Shown here piece by piece: positions 1 to 5,123 of a DNA stretch of 5,209 bases. A program made the position numbers and the translations under genes. Origin of the DNA: Bacteroidota bacterium (GTDB taxonomy: Bacteria; Bacteroidota; Bacteroidia; Bacteroidales; UBA1556); the NCBI GenBank assembly GCA_003648395.1, contig QMPB01000390.1, positions 1 through 5,209 on the forward strand, in the 5' to 3' direction. Below the pieces are notes generated by a model, which did not search any database, was not told where the DNA came from, and saw only the letters and a list, made by a program, of their open reading frames with translations. The stretch's first letter is position 1. The number at the start of each line of letters is the position of its first letter.

Positions 1-1
1 A

Positions 2-67
2 AACAAATGGAATATATTTGATAGTATCGCTTTTACTACTGACAAAAAAGTTCTACTTATTCGATAA
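2..67 (+). CDS. Possible C-terminal fragment of an upstream gene (partial)
   Basis: The second forward frame is open from the window edge to a TAA at 65-67, giving 21 residues that end in DKKVLLIR. This could be the tail of a gene beginning outside the window; a basic, beta-strand-like ending of this kind is common in Bacteroidota secreted proteins. The third forward frame is also open, to 77, so the assignment rests on little more than the lack of a stop and a plausible composition. No function can be named. Confidence 0.25.
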   Translation, partial: NKWNIFDSIAFTTDKKVLLIR

Positions 68-78
68 TAATTATTGAT

Positions 79-86
79 TACCTTTG
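79..86 (+). promoter_or_regulatory. Candidate Bacteroidota -7 promoter element for the mntA-hepT pair
   Basis: The octamer TACCTTTG matches the Bacteroidota -7 consensus TAnnTTTG exactly and ends 20 nt before the mntA start codon, which would give a very short 5' leader. I see no TTG at the usual distance for a -33 element (the nearest upstream TTG is at 18-20, much too far), so only half the promoter is supported. A chance match is possible in such AT-rich DNA. Confidence 0.35.
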
Positions 87-106
87 ACTTTGTAAAATAA
101 TTTGTA

Positions 107-415
107 ATGAATGAAATAATAACAACTAATCTTAAACAAATTAATGCATTGTGTAATAAATATAATGTTAATACACTTTTTGCATTTGGCTCAGTCATGA
201 CTCCTGATTTTAATAATGAAAGTGATATTGATTTACTGATTTCATTTAATAAAATTCATGATTATGGAGAATATGCTGATAATTACTTTTTATTGATTGA
301 AAAATTAGAAAAACTATTCAATAGAAGTGTTGATTTAGTTACAGATAAATCATTGGCCAACCCATATTTCATTAAATCGGTTAATAAAACAAAAACGCTT
401 ATTTATGGAAATTGA
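107..415 (+). CDS. mntA: MntA-type minimal nucleotidyltransferase antitoxin
   Basis: This 102-residue protein is a minimal nucleotidyltransferase of the polymerase-beta superfamily, the usual size for MNT antitoxins. The signature GSX10DXD is exact: G28-S29, ten residues, then D40-I-D42. D76 in SVDLV is the likely third metal-binding acid. In characterised HepT/MntA systems the antitoxin transfers AMP from ATP onto a tyrosine of the HepT toxin and so silences its RNase activity; I infer the same role here because the target motif is intact in the next gene. The reading frame overlaps hepT by 11 nt, which suggests translational coupling. The start is the first ATG, preceded by AT-rich DNA without a Shine-Dalgarno. 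No truncation or missing catalytic residue is visible. A nucleotidyltransferase acting on another partner is the alternative, but the paired HEPN gene makes that unlikely. Confidence 0.9.
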   Translation: MNEIITTNLKQINALCNKYNVNTLFAFGSVMTPDFNNESDIDLLISFNKIHDYGEYADNYFLLIEKLEKLFNRSVDLVTDKSLANPYFIKSVNKTKTLIYGN

Positions 416-737
416 AATAAATAAATATTTATATGATATTCAAGAGTCTATAGCTTCCATAGAGGATTTTATAGGTAAAGAAAATAATTTCAATAATTAT
501 CTTAGTAATAAAATGCTGAGAAGAGCTGTAGAAAGAGAATTTGAAATTATTGGTGAAGCGATGAGCCGAATTGACAAAATTGATAAAACAATATCCATTT
601 CATCTAAAAAACATATTATTTCTATGCGAAACAGAGTTATTCATGGATATGATAAAATTGATAATGAAATAATTTGGGGAACTATTATTAGGCATTTACC
701 TACTCTAAAGAAAGAGATATTTGAACTGATTTCTTAA
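405..737 (+). CDS. hepT: HepT-type HEPN ribonuclease toxin
   Basis: This 110-residue, mostly helical protein is of the HepT (DUF86) type of HEPN toxin. The catalytic RX4HXY motif is seen exactly as R75-N-R-V-I-H80-G-Y82. R75 and H80 would form the RNase site, and Y82 is the residue that MntA adenylylates in characterised systems. Other features fitting the family are the RRAVEREFEIIGEA helix (39-52), which resembles the conserved HepT core, and the SMRNRVIHGYDKID segment (73-86). HepT toxins act as dimers in the cytoplasm on RNA; for some homologues tRNA is the reported substrate. The ATG start overlaps the end of mntA by 11 nt, the standard antitoxin-first order. The toxin appears full length with all motif residues present, so the locus is probably active. 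The RNA target cannot be read from sequence. Confidence 0.9.
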   Translation: MEIEINKYLYDIQESIASIEDFIGKENNFNNYLSNKMLRRAVEREFEIIGEAMSRIDKIDKTISISSKKHIISMRNRVIHGYDKIDNEIIWGTIIRHLPTLKKEIFELIS

Positions 738-758
738 CGATAAATATATATAAAACAC

Positions 759-1841
759 ATGAAAACAAACCGTTTTCCCTTTACAAAAAACAAATCTTTA
801 CAGGCATGGAATGCTGCTGATGAACTTATTGTGAGTTATCATAAAGAAAAAGATAATAATTTGCAAGCTGCAATTATCAATGATAGATTTGGTTACCTAA
901 GTTGTCATTTGAATAATCTAAAACCTATTTGTATTATTGATTTCAAAAGTCAGAAACTTGCAATTGAATATAATCTAAAAGAGAATGATTTTATAATTTC
1001 TGAGGATGATTTCGTAAATCCATTATCAGCTTTCCCCAATAAAGTAAAGCAAGCTATCATAAAAATTCCAAAATCCATGGAGCTTTATAGCTTGTATTTG
1101 GAGCAAATTTGCGAGAATAGTGATGATGATATTGAAGTTACAGCTGGTTTTATGACCAAATATTTCAATAAGCAAATGATAGAAATTGCCAAGGAATATT
1201 TTGAGGAAGTAGAACAATCAAAAGCTAAAAAGAAGGCTCGATTGATATTTATGAAAGGCAAAAAAGCTATTACTAAGCATGAGCTAATTAATAAAGTAAA
1301 GATAAATGAAAAATTATATCTTAAGCAATACTATGGTGTATTTGCTTCTTCTAAAATAGATGTAGCAACACGCTATTTGCTAGAGAATATCCATGTAAAT
1401 AAAGCTGAATTACAAATAATGGATTTGGCTTCTGGCAATGGTGTTATCGCGAATCATATTAACGAATTATATAAAAGCAAAAACTGGGAACTGCCACAAT
1501 TGCATTTGGTTGACGACTCATTTTTGGCAATAGAATCTTCAAAATTAAATTTCGAAGGCGACAATATCCATTTTTATCAGGATGCAAATATGGAATCCAT
1601 AAGCGAGGAATCAATGGATATGATTATTAGTAATCCTCCATTTCATTTTGAGCATGAAGAAAATACAGAAATCTCATTAAATTTATTTCGCAAATCAATT
1701 TTGGTACTTAAGACAGGCGGTAGAATGATAGTGGTTTATAATCGCCATCTTAATTATATTCCTTTTCTTAAATCCATATTCTCAAATACAAAAATAGTAG
1801 CAGAAAGTAATAGATTTGTGGTTGTGGAATGTTGGAAATAA
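759..1841 (+). CDS. rlmG: RlmG/RsmC-like rRNA (guanine-N2)-methyltransferase
   Basis: This 360-residue class I SAM-dependent methyltransferase has the two-part build of the RlmG/RsmC group. The N-terminal half (about 1-180) is a poorly conserved, probably catalytically inactive methyltransferase-like domain. The C-terminal half is the MTS catalytic domain, with YGVFASSKIDVATR (191-205), SAM-binding motif I DLASGNGVI (222-230), an acidic turn VDDS (251-254), and the catalytic SNPPFH (291-296) typical of enzymes methylating exocyclic amines of guanine. The C-terminal NRHLNYIPFLKSIF stretch (328-341) resembles RlmG rather than RsmC; RlmG makes m2G1835 in E. coli 23S rRNA, and the length is close to the roughly 375 residues of that enzyme. 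RsmC-like 16S activity cannot be excluded. It starts 21 nt after hepT, so co-transcription with the TA pair is possible. The leader is A/T-rich with no Shine-Dalgarno. Confidence 0.8.
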   Translation: MKTNRFPFTKNKSLQAWNAADELIVSYHKEKDNNLQAAIINDRFGYLSCHLNNLKPICIIDFKSQKLAIEYNLKENDFIISEDDFVNPLSAFPNKVKQAIIKIPKSMELYSLYLEQICENSDDDIEVTAGFMTKYFNKQMIEIAKEYFEEVEQSKAKKKARLIFMKGKKAITKHELINKVKINEKLYLKQYYGVFASSKIDVATRYLLENIHVNKAELQIMDLASGNGVIANHINELYKSKNWELPQLHLVDDSFLAIESSKLNFEGDNIHFYQDANMESISEESMDMIISNPPFHFEHEENTEISLNLFRKSILVLKTGGRMIVVYNRHLNYIPFLKSIFSNTKIVAESNRFVVVECWK

Positions 1842-1890
1842 TATTATTTTAAAACATTATTTGTAATTTTAAAGAGATAAATATATAAAT

Positions 1891-2394
1891 ATGAATGATT
1901 TATCGAATATTTGTGTGCCTTGTGGTCTATGCTGTGATGGTACTCTGATTGGCTTTGTAGAGTTAAGTAGTGAAGAGCTGCCTATTATGAGAGAGCTTAT
2001 GGATATTGAGGAAGCGGATGGCAAAGGATTTATTCTTCACCCATGTAATAGCTTATCTGATGGGTGCAATATTTATTCCAATAGACCAAAGCAATGTGAT
2101 ATTTTTAAATGCAAACTTTTAAAATCTTTTGAGAGAAAGGAGTTGGATTTTTATTCGGCTATTGAGATTGTTGACCTGATAAAACAACAAAAAATTGACA
2201 TAGAAAAGAAGATTGCAATACTACAAATTGAACTGCAATCTTCTTCATTTTATTTCAAAATAGTAGAATTGAAAAAGATTTTGCATAAAAAGACTGCTGG
2301 AAATACAATTAATAAAAATTATTTAGAATTACTATCAGATATTAAGCAGTTAGATATCATACTGTTAAAAGAATTTGGAATTACCTTAGATTGA
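1891..2394 (+). CDS. YkgJ-family CxxCxxCC metal-binding protein
   Basis: This 167-residue protein begins with a cysteine cluster, C8-V-P-C11-G-L-C14-C15, and has four more cysteines at 52, 59, 69 and 74, the last two in RPKQCDIFKC. This pattern is that of the YkgJ/UPF0153 family (putative zinc- or iron-chelating CxxCxxCC domain), whose eight cysteines probably hold metal or an Fe-S cluster. All eight lie in the first 75 residues. The remainder (about 80-167) is charged, Lys/Glu/Ile/Leu-rich and likely helical, possibly coiled coil around 95-135, and I cannot match it to a known domain. There is no signal peptide, so it should be cytoplasmic. It sits 49 nt after the methyltransferase, close enough for one transcript. 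The biochemical role of the family is not established, and I do not assign one. Confidence 0.8.
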   Translation: MNDLSNICVPCGLCCDGTLIGFVELSSEELPIMRELMDIEEADGKGFILHPCNSLSDGCNIYSNRPKQCDIFKCKLLKSFERKELDFYSAIEIVDLIKQQKIDIEKKIAILQIELQSSSFYFKIVELKKILHKKTAGNTINKNYLELLSDIKQLDIILLKEFGITLD

Positions 2395-2499
2395 AAAGTG
2401 AATTGATGGGATAAAAATAATTTTAAATAAATATATTAAAAGGGCTTAATGCGAAGATGGATGGTCTCCCTTAGATATTTATAAATACATATTTAATAA

Positions 2500-3171
2500 A
2501 TGATTATGAAAATAAACAAGAATTGGCTAAGAGCAATGGGCTTATTAGGCTTATTAGGAGGCCTGATTTTATTTGCAGGAGATATGTTATTCTATTATGA
2601 CCCAAATAATACAGATCTTAAACTAAATATGGGTAATGCCTCTGACCTTAGACTTATGTTAAGTGGAATTTCGGCATTGCTAGCAAGCTGGTTTTACTTA
2701 TTTGGCTTGGGACAGGTTTATTATGCATTTGAGCCTACAAAACCAGTTGTGCGAAATACTGTATTGGTAAGTTTTGCAGGTATATTAATTTCCTATGGAA
2801 TTATACATGCTGCATATATTGGTATTGCAGTAACAGCAAAACTTGCAGTTCAAAATCAACTTGATATTGAGATAGCAACCGCCCTCGCAACAGATATTAA
2901 TCAGGTGCTAAGGTTGTTTATTTATCCAATTTTTGCACTTTTATCTGGGCTCTTTATTTACCAAGTTTGGAAGAAAAAAACTTTATATCCGAGGTGGATT
3001 ATACTATTTTTCCCGCTAACTCCTTTCTTATTTCAAGGGATAATTGGGAATTATTTATCGGGAAGTATTAGAATTGTAATTATGGGAGGATTTTTAAATC
3101 TGATTTTAGTATTATTTTTTGCAGCATCTACAATTGCATTATGGAATGTTAGCGACAAGAGTAAAGTCTAA
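2500..3171 (+). CDS. Six-helix integral membrane protein of unknown function (DUF6796-like?)
   Basis: This 223-residue protein is very hydrophobic, with about six membrane segments near residues 13-32, 52-75, 86-113, 134-157, 164-185 and 190-214. The segment LLGGLILFAGDMLFYYDP (18-35), with an acidic residue in or at the end of the first helix, and the later R/S/G-rich LRLMLSGISALLASW (50-64) recall uncharacterised bacterial membrane proteins of the DUF6796 sort; that match is from memory and tentative. H103 in the third helix, D28 and R51 are polar residues in or near the membrane and could mark a functional site. The second ATG (2506) would shorten it by only two residues and is equally plausible. 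It stands alone, 105 nt after the previous gene and 122 nt before the next ATG, and its neighbours do not suggest a role. Confidence 0.75.
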   Translation: MIMKINKNWLRAMGLLGLLGGLILFAGDMLFYYDPNNTDLKLNMGNASDLRLMLSGISALLASWFYLFGLGQVYYAFEPTKPVVRNTVLVSFAGILISYGIIHAAYIGIAVTAKLAVQNQLDIEIATALATDINQVLRLFIYPIFALLSGLFIYQVWKKKTLYPRWIILFFPLTPFLFQGIIGNYLSGSIRIVIMGGFLNLILVLFFAASTIALWNVSDKSKV

Positions 3172-3293
3172 ATATTAATACTTTCCTTAGATTGCCTTTT
3201 CTGTATGTGAGTCTTGGGGTTTCCAAAATTTTAATTATCAAATGGATTGTCTAAAAGAATAAATATTTATTGACAATAAGAACCATAGAAACA

Positions 3294-4697
3294 ATGAAAT
3301 TATCTCCATTATTTATTACCATAATGCTTACAATGCTGTTAAGTAAGACTGCTTTTGCTCAGCTAACTATAAACATAACATCTATCCCTGCAAACACACC
3401 TGCGGGAGCAGATATTTATATTGCGGGTAGTTTTAATAGTTGGAATCCTAGTGATACTAATTATATACTAACTGACAATGGAAACGGAACATATCAAATT
3501 ACTTTTTCGCCAAGCACTGGCAATATTGAATTTAAGTTTACTCGTGGCGATTGGGCTACCGTGGAAGGCACTTCTCAAGGTGGCGAGATATCCAATAGAA
3601 TTTTAAATTACTCAGGAGGTTTACAATCTGTTAATCTTAGTATTGCCGGCTGGAAGGATGGTGGTAGCAGTAGTGGAACCGCTGCAGATAATGTTTTTAT
3701 TATGGATGCTAATTTCAGTATTCCACAACTCGGACGTACACGAAGGATTTGGGTTTATTTGCCAGAAAATTATTCTCAAACTACCGATAGCTTTCCCGTT
3801 ATGTATATGCAAGATGGTCAAAATCTTTTTGATGCGAATACAAGTTTCTCTGGCGAATGGGAAGTTGACGAATCGTTAAATTCATTATTCGACGATGGCG
3901 ATAATGGGGTTATAATTATAGGTATTGATAATGGTGGTGGTTACAGAATTGATGAATATTCGCCATGGATAAATACACAGTATGGTGGTGGTCAAGGCGA
4001 TGAATATACCGACTTTATTGTATCCACGCTAAAACCACATATTGATAGTAATTATAGAACAAAAACTGAAAGAGATAATACAGGAATTATGGGTAGTTCC
4101 TTGGGTGCCTTAATCTCTTTTTATGCTGCCATAGAGCATCAAGATGTATTTAGCAAAGTAGGTGTTTTTTCGCCTTCATTTTGGTTTTCGGATAGTGCTT
4201 ATACCCATGTTCAGAATAAAGGAAAGCAGTATGATATGAGTTTTTACCTAATGGCCGGACAGCAAGAAAGCGCAAGTATGATTCCTAAGCTTAGCCAAAT
4301 GAAATCTACTCTATTGAATGCCGGATTTACTAATTCAGAAATAAAATATGTAACCCATGCCGATGGCCAACATAGCGAATGGTATTGGCGCAGAGAATTC
4401 CCCAATGCATATATTTGGCTTTTCAACCCTTTGATAAGCAATATACCTAAGCAAGTAAAAAGCACAAAAGTCAATATTTATCCAAACCCATTTTCTGATT
4501 TTATAACTGTAGATCTTGATAATAGTATTAGTGATACTAATATTATGATTTATAATATTGAGGGAAAATTAGTTCAGTCAGCAATAATTATTAAATCGGG
4601 CATAATAAATCTTCAAGAATTAGATAAAGGTATTTATTTTATACAAATTATGGATAATAATAAAGTATTATCCACCCAAAAGATCTTAAAACAGTAA
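3294..4697 (+). CDS. Secreted esterase: CBM20/48-like domain, alpha/beta hydrolase, T9SS sorting tail
   Basis: From the ATG at 3294 this is a 467-residue exported enzyme. Residues 1-22 are a standard signal peptide with cleavage predicted after AFA. Residues 24-121 form a starch/glycogen-binding-like beta domain (CBM20/CBM48 type): IAGSFNSWNP, DNGNGTYQITF, then FTRGDWATVEGTSQGGEISNR, with W50 and W87 as likely sugar-stacking residues. Residues about 131-377 are an esterase-D-type (PF00756) hydrolase; I read the triad as S269 in GSSLG, E325 in GQQES and H360 in DGQHSEW. Residues about 390-467 are a T9SS type A sorting domain (YPNPF at 396-400, GIYFIQI near the end), so it should cross the outer membrane and be surface-attached or released. 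A frame extension to a TTG at 3270 exists, but it would place a charged, non-signal stretch ahead of the signal peptide. The likely substrate is an ester on a polysaccharide, but enterochelin-esterase-like activity is possible. A hairpin follows the stop. Confidence 0.88.
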   Translation: MKLSPLFITIMLTMLLSKTAFAQLTINITSIPANTPAGADIYIAGSFNSWNPSDTNYILTDNGNGTYQITFSPSTGNIEFKFTRGDWATVEGTSQGGEISNRILNYSGGLQSVNLSIAGWKDGGSSSGTAADNVFIMDANFSIPQLGRTRRIWVYLPENYSQTTDSFPVMYMQDGQNLFDANTSFSGEWEVDESLNSLFDDGDNGVIIIGIDNGGGYRIDEYSPWINTQYGGGQGDEYTDFIVSTLKPHIDSNYRTKTERDNTGIMGSSLGALISFYAAIEHQDVFSKVGVFSPSFWFSDSAYTHVQNKGKQYDMSFYLMAGQQESASMIPKLSQMKSTLLNAGFTNSEIKYVTHADGQHSEWYWRREFPNAYIWLFNPLISNIPKQVKSTKVNIYPNPFSDFITVDLDNSISDTNIMIYNIEGKLVQSAIIIKSGIINLQELDKGIYFIQIMDNNKVLSTQKILKQ

Positions 4698-4761
4698 GTT
4701 TTGTAAGTATAATGGTATTAATTGCATTGGTAAATGTTTCGTTATTTTTTATGAAAAGATT

Positions 4762-4790
4762 CTATTAAACAACTTTTGTTTAGAGTTTTT
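4762..4790 (+). terminator. Intrinsic terminator after the esterase gene
   Basis: The arms TAAACAA (4766-4772) and TTGTTTA (4776-4782) pair perfectly around a three-base loop. The stem can be lengthened by a U-G pair (4765/4783) and two more pairs (4763/4784 and 4762/4785) across a bulged A. Five T residues follow at once (4786-4790), and another run of T comes shortly after. The stem is GC-poor, but the order hairpin then T-tract, 65 nt past the stop codon, fits rho-independent termination in a low-GC organism. Confidence 0.55.
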
Positions 4791-4835
4791 ATGTTTTTTA
4801 AATCACTAGGTTTTACAAGTTTTATTTTAATAGGT

Positions 4836-4865
4836 AATACCGTTACTGTCAACACTTAACGTATT
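4836..4865. repeat. Imperfect inverted repeat with bulged C
   Basis: The left arm AATACCGTTA (4836-4845) pairs with TAACGTATT (4857-4865) over nine base pairs if one C of the left arm is bulged, leaving an 11-nt loop. The left arm overlaps a small palindrome GGTA-A-TACC (4833-4841) that contains a TAGGTA hexamer copy (4831-4836). It could be an RNA hairpin or a protein site; the T-tract needed for a terminator is absent. Confidence 0.4.
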
Positions 4866-4881
4866 TTCCATTATTTCTGAC

Positions 4882-4897
4882 TACCTAATTCTAGGTA
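4882..4897. promoter_or_regulatory. Inverted repeat TACCTA-N4-TAGGTA, candidate operator
   Basis: Two perfect 6-bp arms, TACCTA and TAGGTA, are separated by ATTC. The same hexamers recur downstream in the 17-bp palindrome at 5036-5052 and singly at 4831 and 5106, which suggests binding sites for one dimeric regulator. No regulator gene is present in the window. Confidence 0.4.
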
Positions 4898-4917
4898 TAT
4901 AACCCCTTAATTTATTT

Positions 4918-4972
4918 TTATACTGTAAAGGTGTATTTTAAACAAATGCTATACTCATAAAATACAGTATAA
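4918..4972. repeat. Nested, mutually exclusive inverted repeats
   Basis: The perfect 10-bp arms TTATACTGTA (4918-4927) and TACAGTATAA (4963-4972) enclose 35 nt. Within them a second perfect 9-bp pair, TGTATTTTA (4932-4940) and TAAAATACA (4958-4966), encloses 17 nt. The right arms share four bases (4963-4966), so both stems cannot form fully at once. As RNA this would be a two-state fold; as DNA it could be paired operator sites. The stems are AT-rich and therefore weak. Confidence 0.45.
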
Positions 4973-5035
4973 CAATTATATACATATCATTAGCTAAGTA
5001 TAAACATCTAAATATTCCTATGAAAAATATGCAAA

Positions 5036-5052
5036 ATAGGTAATTTACCTAT
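5036..5052. promoter_or_regulatory. Perfect 17-bp palindrome, candidate operator
   Basis: ATAGGTAA and TTACCTAT are exact reverse complements around a single central T. The element lies 23 bp upstream of the -7 octamer, covering or just above the position expected for a -33 element. It contains two copies of the TAGGTA/TACCTA hexamer that is concentrated in this intergenic region. The size and symmetry are those of a site bound by a dimeric helix-turn-helix protein; the protein is unknown. Confidence 0.5.
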
Positions 5053-5075
5053 ATCAATTTGGGTGTGGTATATAT

Positions 5076-5083
5076 TACATTTG
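5076..5083 (+). promoter_or_regulatory. Bacteroidota -7 promoter element for the 5124 gene
   Basis: TACATTTG matches TAnnTTTG exactly, 40 nt before the start codon of the last gene, a normal leader length. A TTTG stands upstream at 5058-5061, but the 14-nt gap is shorter than the usual spacing to a -33 element. The promoter may therefore be weak and activator-dependent, in keeping with the palindrome immediately upstream. Confidence 0.55.
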
Positions 5084-5123
5084 TAATCAAATAAAAAATT
5101 ATAATTACCTAAATCACATTTCT

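Larger units (their letters stand above)
4698..5123. other. Long structured intergenic region (426 bp)
   Basis: No credible gene lies here; the open frames are only a few codons long. The stretch holds, in order, a terminator-like hairpin, an imperfect inverted repeat (4836-4865), a TACCTA/TAGGTA inverted repeat (4882-4897), two mutually exclusive hairpins (4918-4972), a perfect 17-bp palindrome (5036-5052), a -7 promoter element (5076-5083) and a last TACCTA half-site (5106-5111) just before the next start codon. I do not recognise any known riboswitch or small RNA in it. It reads as the control region of the gene starting at 5124. Confidence 0.7.

Noticed and set aside
1026..1217. Minus-strand open frame of 63 codons inside the methyltransferase
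   Set aside because: It lies wholly inside a well-supported gene, has no recognisable domain, and is the sort of frame AT-rich codon use leaves on the opposite strand.
2476..2487. A/T-only palindromes TATTTATAAATA (2476-2487) and AATAAATATTTATT (3258-3271)
   Set aside because: Sequences made only of A and T form such palindromes by chance in DNA of this composition; similar words occur inside coding sequence near 416-433.
2384..3194. CCTTAGAT repeated at 2384, 2469 and 3185
   Set aside because: The repeat is short, one copy is inside a coding end, the spacing is irregular and there is no symmetry; probably coincidence.
3214..3226. Short hairpin TTGG-N5-CCAA between the membrane protein and the esterase, considered as a terminator
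   Set aside because: There are only four pairs, and the following tract is mixed A and T rather than a T run; too weak to call.
3621..3879. Overlapping short frames on both strands inside the esterase (3621-3821 minus, 3643-3879 plus)
   Set aside because: Both fall in the conserved hydrolase region, whose own frame explains the sequence; their translations show no domain.
4244..4474. Minus-strand open frame of 76 codons near the esterase C-terminus
   Set aside because: It is antisense to the catalytic histidine region and the T9SS tail, with no promoter or family match.
4698..5123. Known riboswitch or CRISPR array in the long intergenic region
   Set aside because: I see no regularly spaced direct repeats and no recognisable conserved core of common riboswitch classes (cobalamin, TPP, SAM).
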